DNA of 10,798 nucleotides from Oceanospirillaceae bacterium (GCA_003497765.1 DNNY01000031.1:1-10798), one strand, 5' to 3'. Shown: positions 1 to 7,381, numbered from the stretch's first letter. The notes: a model not told the origin generated them from the letters alone. Numbers and translations are program-made.

Positions 1-363
1 ACCAATCCGCTTAGGTTCACGAAGTAATATGGCTCCACCCTGACTACGATTGACGGTTTTTGCTGGGCAACCAAAATTTAAATCCACGCCATGTGAACCA
101 AGTGCCAACGCCCGCTGGGCATTTAACCCCAGAGCCGCTGGATTACTGCCTAATAATTGCACTCTTACAGGCACACCAGCAGGTGTTTTACAGCCGTCAT
201 ATAACTCCGGACATAAACGATAAAATACCCGCTCAGGCAATAACTGGTCAGTGACACGGATAAATTCTGTGACACATAGATCAATACCGCCAACCAAAGT
301 TAAACAATCACGTAAAATATTGTCAGCTAAGCCCTCCATGGGGGCTAGAATGATGCGGCTCAT
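1..363 (-). CDS. dusC: tRNA-dihydrouridine(16) synthase DusC, N-terminal 121 residues (3' end outside window)
   Basis: FMN- and NADPH-dependent cytoplasmic enzyme that reduces a uridine of the tRNA D-loop to dihydrouridine; the DusC subfamily acts at U16. The visible protein starts [14 protein letters not shown], which contains the Dus signature APMEG (residues 7-11). It continues through [17 protein letters not shown] and a CPELYDG segment, both very close to E. coli DusC as I remember it. The catalytic cysteine is Cys99 in [16 protein letters not shown] (residues 96-110). The frame is open to the window edge, so roughly the last 190 residues are missing if the usual length of about 310 applies. 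The ATG at 363-361 fits the family N-terminus, although its ribosome site is weak. It is divergent from riboflavin synthase across 50 bases. Both genes belong to flavin metabolism in the broad sense, since DusC uses FMN. Confidence 0.93.
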   Translation of the reverse strand, partial: MSRIILAPMEGLADNILRDCLTLVGGIDLCVTEFIRVTDQLLPERVFYRLCPELYDGCKTPAGVPVRVQLLGSNPAALGLNAQRALALGSHGVDLNFGCPAKTVNRSQGGAILLREPKRIG

Positions 364-413
364 AGTCTTTTACGTTTATAATATAGTTAGCAAACAGTTA
401 TTGAGGAATTCAT
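364..413. promoter_or_regulatory. Divergent promoter region between dusC and riboflavin synthase
   Basis: This 50-base AT-rich gap must carry the start signals of both divergent genes. A perfect TATAAT lies at 377-382 on the plus strand, suitably placed for riboflavin synthase. A -35 box at 17-base spacing would fall inside the dusC start and matches consensus poorly. The riboflavin gene has a good ribosome site, GAGGA at 403-407, ahead of ATG 414. The gap is far too short for an FMN riboswitch, so no riboswitch control is expected here. The promoter boxes are read by eye. Confidence 0.4.
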
Positions 414-1025
414 ATGTTTACCGGCATTGTTCAAGGTAAAGGTGAGATCAAAAGTATCCACAAAGGGCAAAAACTTAATAGTCTAGTTATTGAACTACCA
501 GCTACACTGGCGCAAGCTGTCTCTATTGGTGCTAGTGTGGCTGTTAATGGTACCTGCCTGACTGTGACAGAACAACAAGGAAATGCTCTCTATTTTGATG
601 TGATTGCACAAACTCTTAATTTAACTAATCTGGGCAACTTAGCAATAGGTGACGAGGTTAATATTGAGCGTTCTTTAAAAATGGGCGATGAACTGGGCGG
701 ACATCTGCTTTCTGGTCATATAACCACCACCCTAAATGTCAACGAAGTGGTTCAAGAACCGGAAAATACTACCATTTGGTTTGACTTGCCTGTTAGTCAA
801 AGCAAACATATCTTGCCCCAAGGCTATGTCGGCCTCAATGGCTGCAGCCTTACCATTGCAAAAGTTGAAACAGCACGCTTTTGTGTCTGTCTAATTCCCG
901 AAACTTTACGTATTACTACTTTTGGCACTACCAAAGAGGGTGACGCAATTAATATGGAAATAGACCATCATACACAAACTATTGTCGCCACAGTAGAACG
1001 TATCTTAGCTCAACAACAAAGTTAG
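414..1025 (+). CDS. ribE: Riboflavin synthase, alpha chain
   Basis: Last step of riboflavin synthesis: two molecules of 6,7-dimethyl-8-ribityllumazine dismutate to riboflavin and a pyrimidinedione that is recycled. The cytoplasmic enzyme is a homotrimer. The 203-residue protein shows the two tandem lumazine-binding barrels. The first starts at the MFTGIVQGKGEI terminus, with NGTCLTV at residues 45-51 and LGGHLLSGHI at 94-103. The second has GLNGCSLTI at 140-148 and CLIPETLRITTFG at 159-171. It ends in VERILAQQQS, about ten residues shorter than E. coli RibC/RibE (213) but with the core complete. It stands alone rather than in a ribD-ribE-ribBA-ribH cluster, as in E. coli where the gene is usually called ribC. 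A GAGGA ribosome site supports ATG 414. A second copy elsewhere in the genome is possible but cannot be judged here. Confidence 0.95.
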   Translation: MFTGIVQGKGEIKSIHKGQKLNSLVIELPATLAQAVSIGASVAVNGTCLTVTEQQGNALYFDVIAQTLNLTNLGNLAIGDEVNIERSLKMGDELGGHLLSGHITTTLNVNEVVQEPENTTIWFDLPVSQSKHILPQGYVGLNGCSLTIAKVETARFCVCLIPETLRITTFGTTKEGDAINMEIDHHTQTIVATVERILAQQQS

Positions 1026-1052
1026 GGGCATATTTAACAGCTTCAAATTTGG

Positions 1053-1076
1053 GGGCTAGAAGACATTGCCTAGCCC
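1053..1076. terminator. Possible weak hairpin between convergent genes
   Basis: GGGCTAG at 1053-1059 is exactly complementary to CTAGCCC at 1070-1076, with a ten-base loop. It lies 27 bases after the riboflavin synthase stop and before the convergent small gene ends at 1114. No U-rich tail follows on either strand, so it is at best a weak or factor-assisted terminator. Confidence 0.3.
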
Positions 1077-1113
1077 ACTTATCCCTTCACCCTAAACAAA
1101 GTAGATTCAAAAT

Positions 1114-1313
1114 TTACAGCCAACGCCACACGCCAATAATGCCAACACGTTTGCAGAGTAATGCCCAGATACCAATTGCCAGAGCGGAAATTAATAGCAA
1201 GCTAAAGCCAAGCACTTCATAACCCGTATTCGATGCAACCAACAATGAATAGATGATAGCGGTAACCACACCAAACCATTCTAGTGTTTTTTTAGCAATT
1301 CTTGTTTAAACAT
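1114..1313 (-). pseudogene. Small two-helix membrane protein, frameshifted in an A7 run
   Basis: I do not recognise the family. ATG 1313-1311 has an excellent ribosome site (AGAGG, then TAAAG, then ATG) and reads MFKQELLKK before a TAG at 1283-1281. The stop comes just after seven consecutive A's (minus strand, 1293-1287). A one-base backward shift at that run opens a frame reading TLEWFGVVTAI and onward to TAA at 1116-1114, a product of 66 residues. The restored protein has a charged N-terminus, two hydrophobic helices (about residues 12-30 and 33-55), and a KRVGIIGVWRWL tail. The zero-frame codons at the run form an all-A slippery heptamer (A AAA AAA). The gene may therefore be broken, phase-variable, expressed by slippage, or the result of a sequencing error. 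It starts 44 bases after the pepN stop and could be the last gene of that operon. Confidence 0.6.
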
Positions 1314-1357
1314 CTTTACCTCTAGCAATAACAAATTCGTTAATTATCTCTACCCTA

Positions 1358-4003
1358 CTATTGTGCCAATGCCTTGCTAACAACCTCATAAACATCTTTA
1401 CTAGGTTTACTATCCAAGATTAATTGTAACTGTTGACGAATCAAACTTTGACGCTCGGGGGTATGCTTTTTAAAACGTCCCAAAGGCTTACTTAAAGCGG
1501 CAGCCATCATGGGGTTAATGGCATTCAGTGCAATAATTTGTTGAGCTATAAATGCATAACCACTCCCATCTAGCGCATGGAAGTTAATGGCACTGCGCAT
1601 AAAGCTACCCAAGACACTGCGAACCTTATTGGGGTTTTTGATATCAAAAGCAGGGTGGGACATTAATGCCTGCACCTTATCTAAGCGACCAGGTTTATTT
1701 ACCCCCGCTTGTAAGGCAAACCACTGGTCTACTACTTGTGCATCTTGCTGCCAACGTCCGTAGAAATCAGTCAGAACTTTATCAGCAGCCTGCTCATCCA
1801 TGGCGACGATGGCTTGAAGTGCCGCATTAACATCTGTCAAATTGCCTTGGGCGTCATATTGCTTCTGAGCTAATTGCAGGTAAGCCTTATTATTAAGGGT
1901 TGTTAAGTACAGCAAACAAGCATTTTTTAAAGCGCGACGACCAATAGCAATACCATCTTGCGCAAATGGGCCATTATCCTGACAGCGTTTATAACAGCTA
2001 ACTAATTCCGTCTCTAACTGTTGCGCCAAATAGGCCCTCATACTTTCACGACTAAGGTAAATTTTATCCACATCCACTTTAGTTTGCATTTCAGCCAAAT
2101 AAGCCTCACTAGGCAACAAGACTAAACGCGCAACAAGAGCAGGATCTAAATGAGTATCCGTTAACAGGTCAGCTAATAATGCCAACAGTTTCTTATCTAC
2201 CGCTATCTCTGGCTTAGCACCTTGCATCACTTCTTGTAGGGCCTGAAGTAGCAATCTCTGTACCGCCTCCCAGCGATTAAAGCCATCATTTTCATGTTCA
2301 GCTAAAAACAATAGTTGCTGCTGCGTATATGGGTAATCCAGTTTAATAGGGGCAGAGAATTGACGTAGTAAAGATGGAATAGGTTGACTAGATACATCAG
2401 TAAAACAAAATGTTTGTTGCTCAGCGGTAATATTAATTACGGCCTCAGTGGCATCACTATTTATAGAGCTAACGGGCTGGGGCCAGGTTAAGGACATAGG
2501 CTGCCCTTGCCCATCAAATAGTGCCATGCGCAGAGGAATAACAAAGGGTAGTTTATGCTCTGCTTCAGGTGTTGGTGGCGTCGCTTGTTGTATATGTAGA
2601 CGATATTCTTGTGTAGCAGCATTATATTCATCTCTAACCGTCACTGTTGGCGTGCCTGCTTGGGAATACCAACGCTTAAACTGCTTTAGATCAATCTCAC
2701 TAGCATCTTCCATGGCGCAGACAAAATCATCTGTGGTAACCGCTTGACCATCGTGGCGGTCAAAATACAGGTCGCTGCCTTGGCGGAATAAGTCTGGTCC
2801 TAGTAAGGTGTGGATCATGCCTACTACTTCGGCACCTTTTTCATACACAGTGACCGAGTAAAAATTACTAATCTCTATATATGATGCTGGCCGAATTGGG
2901 TGAGCCATGGGGCCACTATCCTCAGCAAATTGCGCCGTGCGCAGTAAACTAACATCATCAATACGTTTAACCGTTGGTGAATAAATATCCGCCGTATATT
3001 GTGCATCACGAAATACCGTAAAGCCCTCTTTAAGGCTTAACTGAAACCAGTCACGACAAGTCACTCGATTACCAGACCAATTATGAAAGTATTCGTGGGC
3101 AACAATACCCTCAATACGTTCAAACATGGCATCAGTGGCGGTATCTGGGTCAGCCAAAACACAATCGGAATTAAAGATATTCAAACCTTTGTTTTCCATA
3201 GCACCCATATTGAAGTCGTCAACTGCCACGATCATAAATAGATCCAAATCATATTCACGACCATACACCTGCTCATCCCATACCATGGCGCGCTTTAAAG
3301 AGGCCATGGCGTGATCACACTTATGACTATTATGAGCTTCTACAAAAATATGCAGGTCCACTTCCCGACCAGAACAAGTGGTAAAGGTATCGGCATGGCG
3401 AATTAAGTCACCAGCTACCATAGCAAACAAATAAGCGGGTTTGGGGAAGGGGTCATGCCATACGGCAAAATGCCGACCTTGTTCTTCATCACCCTGCTCC
3501 ACTGGATTACCATTTGCTAGTAAGACTGGGTATTGTTGTTTCGGTGCACTGATGCGTGTAGTAAACACGGACAGAGCATCGGGACGATCCAAGTAGAAGG
3601 TAATATTGCGAAAGCCTTCTGCCTCACACTGGGTACAGAACATACCCCCAGATTGGTATAAACCTTCTAAGCTGGTGTTGTTTTGTGGCTCAATCAAGCA
3701 TTCAGTGCGTAACTCAAAAGCCTCAGGGCAATTATCAATTACTAAGTCAGTAGCCACTAGTTGATATTCTGCAGAGCTCAACTCCGCCCCATCAAGACTG
3801 ACACTGACTAACTCCAATAGTTTGCCGCCGTGTAACTTAAGTTGGTTACTGGTATCTGAGCTAGCTGGATTACGGCGCATCTTTAAGGTGCTGATGACAC
3901 GTGTCTTTTCCGTATCTATACGTATATCAAGATAAGTCCCCTCAATTAAATGACTGGGTACTTGATAATCTTTTAAATAAATAATGGGTGGTTGTGTAGT
4001 CAT
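1358..4003 (-). CDS. pepN: Aminopeptidase N (M1 family zinc metallopeptidase)
   Basis: Cytoplasmic broad-specificity aminopeptidase that removes N-terminal residues from peptides and finishes protein turnover after ATP-dependent proteases. At 881 residues it is close to E. coli PepN (870). The exopeptidase signature GAMEN is at residues 267-271. The zinc site is HEYFH (His303, catalytic Glu304, His307) with the third ligand Glu326 in SLKEG. The transition-state tyrosine is Tyr387 in VYEKGAEV, and QCEAEGF (125-131) supplies the substrate-pocket residues of the PepN subfamily. A beta domain (about 1-195) precedes the catalytic domain, followed by the helical C-terminal DUF3458-type region to SKALAQ. 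There is no signal peptide. Its ATG (4003-4001) overlaps the TGA of the upstream DUF2797 gene in the four-base ATGA arrangement, which fixes this start and suggests translational coupling. Confidence 0.97.
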   Translation of the reverse strand: MTTQPPIIYLKDYQVPSHLIEGTYLDIRIDTEKTRVISTLKMRRNPASSDTSNQLKLHGGKLLELVSVSLDGAELSSAEYQLVATDLVIDNCPEAFELRTECLIEPQNNTSLEGLYQSGGMFCTQCEAEGFRNITFYLDRPDALSVFTTRISAPKQQYPVLLANGNPVEQGDEEQGRHFAVWHDPFPKPAYLFAMVAGDLIRHADTFTTCSGREVDLHIFVEAHNSHKCDHAMASLKRAMVWDEQVYGREYDLDLFMIVAVDDFNMGAMENKGLNIFNSDCVLADPDTATDAMFERIEGIVAHEYFHNWSGNRVTCRDWFQLSLKEGFTVFRDAQYTADIYSPTVKRIDDVSLLRTAQFAEDSGPMAHPIRPASYIEISNFYSVTVYEKGAEVVGMIHTLLGPDLFRQGSDLYFDRHDGQAVTTDDFVCAMEDASEIDLKQFKRWYSQAGTPTVTVRDEYNAATQEYRLHIQQATPPTPEAEHKLPFVIPLRMALFDGQGQPMSLTWPQPVSSINSDATEAVINITAEQQTFCFTDVSSQPIPSLLRQFSAPIKLDYPYTQQQLLFLAEHENDGFNRWEAVQRLLLQALQEVMQGAKPEIAVDKKLLALLADLLTDTHLDPALVARLVLLPSEAYLAEMQTKVDVDKIYLSRESMRAYLAQQLETELVSCYKRCQDNGPFAQDGIAIGRRALKNACLLYLTTLNNKAYLQLAQKQYDAQGNLTDVNAALQAIVAMDEQAADKVLTDFYGRWQQDAQVVDQWFALQAGVNKPGRLDKVQALMSHPAFDIKNPNKVRSVLGSFMRSAINFHALDGSGYAFIAQQIIALNAINPMMAAALSKPLGRFKKHTPERQSLIRQQLQLILDSKPSKDVYEVVSKALAQ

Positions 4004-4836
4004 GCGCTAAGTTGCACCAAATAAGAAGTATATTTACGAATATTAATTACCCGTTTAGAGAAAATCAGATACTGACCTTTAATGCCTAATAACTGATCTT
4101 CTAGAACAGGTTCTTTATCTAAATTATGAGAAACAATTTTTTCCGGATACTGATTAACCGGATAGCTTATACGCGTAGGCATATAATCTAACCAATGATA
4201 ATCACTATCAGCTACGTTAGCTAAAAGTGCCTGCAAAGTTTCTGCTGCCTCTTGTAACAGACGATCTCGCTCTGCCAAAAGGTCAATTTCCCCTGCCTGC
4301 CCTTTTAATAAGGCACGCCAATTGGTTTTATCTGCGACAAAGCCTTTAAGCACTGTTTCCACTTCACCAGATAATTTTCGGGTCGCTACCTGCATAATTG
4401 GCACAGCCTGACTAGCCCCTTGGTCCAACCAACGCGTCGGCATTTGATTTACTCTGGTTATGCCAACTTTAAGGGCACTAGAGTTGGCTAAATATACAAC
4501 ATGGGGCTGCATACAGAACTGCTCTCCCCAACTTGGATCACGACAAGTACCGGCAGCGTAATGACATTTTTCCGGGCTCATAATACATACATCACACTCG
4601 GGTAAGCGTTGCATACAAGGATAACAATAACCTTGCGCATAACTTTTGCGTGTCCCGCGACCACAGTGCCGACATATAATCTCACCGAGATGCTCTAATC
4701 TGATGGTTTTTCCGAGCAAGGCATTGATATTGATATTCTGCCCGCCTAGCTGGAGTAAATAAGTTGCTTGGTCAGCAGGTTCGGAGGCGATAGTAACCTG
4801 CATTTTATTTAGATGCCCCTGAGCTAAAACAGACAT
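4000..4836 (-). CDS. DUF2797 family protein, cysteine-rich with a GIY-YIG-like segment
   Basis: Conserved protein of unknown function that I place in DUF2797. With the start at ATG 4836 it has 278 residues. After an N-terminal region of about 50 residues comes a cysteine-rich stretch: CRHC (55-58), CYPC (71-74), CDVC (81-84), then Cys91, Cys98 and Cys108, as expected for a zinc-binding module. Next comes VVYLANSSALKVGITR (113-128), then RW at 135-136 and a GEVE at 157-160. The spacing recalls the GIY and YIG strands, conserved Arg and later Glu of GIY-YIG domains; that comparison is my inference. No signal peptide is visible. The ATG shares its A with the TGA of the DUF1315 gene (TGATG), the best reason for this start; the frame is open further up to an ATG at 4884, which has no ribosome site. 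Its 3' end overlaps pepN by four bases, so the three genes are probably co-translated. Confidence 0.85.
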   Translation of the reverse strand: MSVLAQGHLNKMQVTIASEPADQATYLLQLGGQNININALLGKTIRLEHLGEIICRHCGRGTRKSYAQGYCYPCMQRLPECDVCIMSPEKCHYAAGTCRDPSWGEQFCMQPHVVYLANSSALKVGITRVNQMPTRWLDQGASQAVPIMQVATRKLSGEVETVLKGFVADKTNWRALLKGQAGEIDLLAERDRLLQEAAETLQALLANVADSDYHWLDYMPTRISYPVNQYPEKIVSHNLDKEPVLEDQLLGIKGQYLIFSKRVINIRKYTSYLVQLSA

Positions 4837-5087
4837 CAGTTGATCTTCAGCACTTGAGCGGGTGATTCTTTTGCCGATGCGCAAGTTTCACTAATAAAGC
4901 CTGCCTGTTCCTCAGCGGGTAGATGTATAGATTGATAGCGCAGGACTGCTTCCAAACAGTTAGCTTTTTGCTCTTTCGTCAAGGCACGCCCATCAGGCCA
5001 TTTACCCAATTCCACAGCTTGTTTAAGACGCTGGTAAATATCCGGCGTCATTTGTGCTAATAATTCATCGTATTGCATAGTATCCAT
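4836..5087 (-). CDS. yeaC: DUF1315 (YeaC-like) protein
   Basis: Small soluble protein of unknown function, 83 residues. The core MTPDIYQRLKQAVELGKWPDGRALTKEQ (residues 13-40) followed by CLEAVLRYQSIH is the DUF1315/YeaC signature. It closely follows E. coli YeaC as I remember it (MTPEVYQRL, AVELGKWPDG). The C-terminal 25 residues are not conserved in my recollection. The start is slightly uncertain: Met1 at 5087 and Met4 at 5078 are both possible, and neither has a strong ribosome site. It lies 32 bases after glpG, and its TGA overlaps the ATG of the DUF2797 gene by one base. This tight linkage suggests a shared job with the DUF2797 protein, but nothing in the sequence says what. Confidence 0.88.
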   Translation of the reverse strand: MDTMQYDELLAQMTPDIYQRLKQAVELGKWPDGRALTKEQKANCLEAVLRYQSIHLPAEEQAGFISETCASAKESPAQVLKIN

Positions 5088-5119
5088 CGCTCAAGACATA
5101 TAAATATTAACGAGCTAAT

Positions 5120-5974
5120 TTATTGCCATTCGTTTCTATTTTTTGATTTTAACATGGTCATTATCAAGGCCAAACCCAGACCTGAAAGTAAACCACCTAG
5201 ATGTGCCATATTGGCCATATTACCTGCCCCCACCATAGCTAACACATCAGTAAATCCCAATACCAACCAAGCCAGCATAAAAATCACAATACCCTCGGGC
5301 AATAGAAATACAGGCTTATTAAGTTTGTCCCACAGCCAAATATAACCGAGTAAACCATAGATTACACCGGATAAACCACCAAATAAATTGATCCCCTGCC
5401 ACGCTTGAGCCAAGTTACTTAGGATAGCCGTTAGCAATAACAACCATAGCAACTTTTGACCTGATTGCTGAAGTTCAATGCGACGCCCCAGTTCCCACCA
5501 CCACAGACAATTAAATACCAGATGCAAAATACCAAAATGTAACCATATAGGCGTGATTAGACGCCATGGCTGAGTCAACAAATGTTGCCATCCTCCTATT
5601 AAATAAGACTCTGGCGTTGTATACATTAAGAAAAAACTAAATGGCGCAACCAAACCATAGTTATTGCCCAAATTAGTCAGCATAGCCAACCCTAATGTGA
5701 TAACCAATAAACCAGCTGTAACAGGCGTCTTGTGTAATAATCTTCCCCATTGCTGTGTGGTTCTGGTATTGCTTGTAGCGGGCTGTTGAGGTAATTCACC
5801 TTGGGCAAACTGCTCACATAAGCTAAGTGTTGCAGCTAGATGAGCTGGATTAATTAACCATAACTGCTGCTGGTTATCTTGCTCAACTATTTGATGGGCA
5901 AGATCATGAGCCCAAAGGGCCTTGGTCAGGGGCAACAAATCAGCTTGCAATGGGAAAGCAGTGACTAACACCAT
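5120..5974 (-). CDS. glpG: Rhomboid family intramembrane serine protease (GlpG-like)
   Basis: Inner-membrane rhomboid protease that cleaves transmembrane substrates within the bilayer. The 284-residue protein has a soluble N-terminal domain (about 1-75, MVLVTAFPLQADLLPLTKAL) like the GlpG cytoplasmic domain, then six membrane segments. The active site is complete: WLHFGILHLVFN with His146, His151 and Asn155; GLSGVIYG with nucleophile Ser202 and Tyr206; and AHLGG with catalytic His258. These line up with E. coli His145, His150, Asn154, Ser201, Tyr205 and His254. GRRIE (163-167) is the usual rhomboid L1-loop arginine motif. The gene starts 23 bases after nadK with only a weak ribosome site, so coupling to nadK is likely. 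There is no neighbouring glpE or glpR, so the link with glycerol phosphate seen in E. coli is absent and the symbol refers to homology. Confidence 0.94.
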   Translation of the reverse strand: MVLVTAFPLQADLLPLTKALWAHDLAHQIVEQDNQQQLWLINPAHLAATLSLCEQFAQGELPQQPATSNTRTTQQWGRLLHKTPVTAGLLVITLGLAMLTNLGNNYGLVAPFSFFLMYTTPESYLIGGWQHLLTQPWRLITPIWLHFGILHLVFNCLWWWELGRRIELQQSGQKLLWLLLLTAILSNLAQAWQGINLFGGLSGVIYGLLGYIWLWDKLNKPVFLLPEGIVIFMLAWLVLGFTDVLAMVGAGNMANMAHLGGLLSGLGLALIMTMLKSKNRNEWQ

Positions 5975-5997
5975 ATTAAGAATAATCTTTTTCAGGT

Positions 5998-6882
5998 TTA
6001 TTTTTCAGTGGTTCGAGCTTGCCAACCTAGTTTAGAACGGCAACGCTCATAAAAATAATGTCCTTTTGGGTGCAACACACGCAGTCGCGCTTGATGCCTT
6101 TGCACCAAAATACGATCTCCGTGCTGACAAGGAATATTCACCTGCCCATCAAAACTTAATAATGGCTGGGTTTGATTATCCTGACCCAAGTTTAATACCA
6201 GCTCTGCATCGGCGGAAATCACTAACGGACGACTACTTAAATTATGGGGGTGCATGGGTACCAAAGCAATCGCATCCAATGCAGGGTGCATAATTGGCCC
6301 ACCTGCTGACAAGGCATAGGCGGTAGAGCCTGTAGGGGTGGCAATAATTAAACCGTCAGCACGATCAGCATACACAGGATTACCATCAATGGATAATTCA
6401 TAGGCCAACATTCGCGCTGATTGACCTGGATGGAGCACAATATCGTTTAAGCCACTGCCGCGGGCTACTTCTTGACCATCACGCATCACTTTTGCAGATA
6501 GCATAAATCGACTACTGGCCTCATAGGCACCACCCAAAACAAGAGCTAGAGACGTTTCTACTTCTTCCGGGGAAATATCAGTTAAAAAACCCAGTTTGCC
6601 ACGGTTAATACCGATAACAGGAACGTCATGCATAGCCAATTCACGGGCTGCGGCCAACATACTACCGTCACCACCCACCACAATGGCCAGATCACATTGC
6701 TCACCAATTTCTTTACGACGCCCAACTTTGCCTTGATAACTGGGAATATCTTTCGCCACCGGTTGGTGTAGCACTATGGTATGACCAAGGGGCTGTAAAA
6801 AGTCGATAACCCGCTCGATAGTTTCTATCACAGTTTGGCTATGCAGGCGCCCGATGATGCCAATAGTATTAAACTGACTCAA
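5998..6882 (-). CDS. nadK: NAD kinase
   Basis: Cytoplasmic enzyme that phosphorylates NAD+ to NADP+ with ATP, the only known route to NADP. The 294-residue protein (E. coli NadK has 292) carries GGDGSM at residues 70-75, with Asp72 as the likely catalytic base, and GINRGKLGFLTD (91-102). NDIVLH (146-151) and DGLIIATPTGSTAYALSAGGP (176-196) form the NAD-binding face. It ends with the usual HPKGHYFYERCRSKLGW region. The start codon is TTG at 6882-6880: an in-frame TGA lies just upstream, no ATG is available before the conserved IGIIGR strand, and a GAGAGAG ribosome site precedes it. It sits 31 bases after rsd and 23 bases before glpG, the second gene of a minus-strand operon. The rare start may hold translation down. 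Confidence 0.96.
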   Translation of the reverse strand: MSQFNTIGIIGRLHSQTVIETIERVIDFLQPLGHTIVLHQPVAKDIPSYQGKVGRRKEIGEQCDLAIVVGGDGSMLAAARELAMHDVPVIGINRGKLGFLTDISPEEVETSLALVLGGAYEASSRFMLSAKVMRDGQEVARGSGLNDIVLHPGQSARMLAYELSIDGNPVYADRADGLIIATPTGSTAYALSAGGPIMHPALDAIALVPMHPHNLSSRPLVISADAELVLNLGQDNQTQPLLSFDGQVNIPCQHGDRILVQRHQARLRVLHPKGHYFYERCRSKLGWQARTTEK

Positions 6883-6913
6883 TGCTCTCTCTCATTAAAG
6901 CTATTTTCTATAG

Positions 6914-7381
6914 CTAGTTATGGCTAATCTGACTAATAGAAACACCATCATAAAGAGCCATAAAGTCGTCTTCATAATTAAAACGTGCCGTCAAATCTTC
7001 ACCTAATTTTGATAAACGTTTGGTAAAGTGACCGACGTCCTGAATAGACAACTTTTCAACATCACCATATTCGTCATCAAATACCAAAATTCGATCAGTG
7101 GTTGCGTTAATCTTAGCTAATAATTGCTTTAAAGGGGCTTCCTTAGCTTCATCACGTTTAGTAATCACCAACAGTAATTGTTCATACACCTGAAAGTGGC
7201 CATGAGACGTATAGTCTACCAGTGCCTCACATAATCTGTGCACAGCTGCCAACACATCGCCACCAATACTCATTTGTGGTAAATCAATATATTGGCTAAG
7301 TAATTGTTGGCGTTCAACTAACCATCTATCAATAGCATTATTAAGTTCTTGGTCTAGCTCTGATTTAATATCCGTATCCAT
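6914..7381 (-). CDS. rsd: Rsd/AlgQ-family anti-sigma-70 regulator
   Basis: Small cytoplasmic protein that binds the housekeeping sigma factor (region 4 of sigma-70) and so favours alternative sigma factors; AlgQ is the Pseudomonas version. The 155 residues are close to E. coli Rsd (158). The best match is LVDYTSHGHFQVYEQ (residues 54-68), against LVDYLSAGHFSIYER in Rsd. Other family marks are DRWLVERQQLL (18-28) and a C-terminal LSKLGEDLTARFNYEDDFMALYD, corresponding to LSDIGEALEARFVLEDKLI. The fold should be a helical bundle; no membrane segment or signal is seen. ATG 7381 is preceded by AAAGGA nine bases upstream. It appears to be the first gene of the operon running through nadK, glpG and the DUF genes to pepN. 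I could not identify a convincing promoter in the 129 bases before it. Confidence 0.9.
   Translation of the reverse strand: MDTDIKSELDQELNNAIDRWLVERQQLLSQYIDLPQMSIGGDVLAAVHRLCEALVDYTSHGHFQVYEQLLLVITKRDEAKEAPLKQLLAKINATTDRILVFDDEYGDVEKLSIQDVGHFTKRLSKLGEDLTARFNYEDDFMALYDGVSISQISHN

Noticed and set aside
364..413. FMN riboswitch before riboflavin synthase
   Set aside because: The gap is only 50 bases, shorter than the RFN aptamer, and none of its conserved helices are visible.
60..439. Two short plus-strand frames (60-254 and 251-439) across dusC and the start of riboflavin synthase
   Set aside because: They lie antisense to the clearly conserved DusC coding sequence or run into the riboflavin synthase start, have no ribosome sites, and encode no recognisable protein.
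2448..3314. Plus-strand frames inside pepN (2448-2747 and 3126-3314)
   Set aside because: They are antisense to the conserved catalytic and C-terminal regions of aminopeptidase N and have low-complexity translations.
4837..4884. Upstream start (ATG 4884) for the DUF2797 gene, adding 16 residues
   Set aside because: No ribosome site precedes it and the extension overlaps conserved-frame DUF1315 coding; the TGATG junction at 4838-4834 gives a better start. It cannot be fully excluded.
5073..5345. Plus-strand frame antisense to glpG and the start of the DUF1315 gene
   Set aside because: It covers the region coding the rhomboid His258 helix on the other strand and its translation resembles no known protein.
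6066..6293. Plus-strand frame antisense to nadK
   Set aside because: It is fully contained within the conserved NAD kinase C-terminal region.
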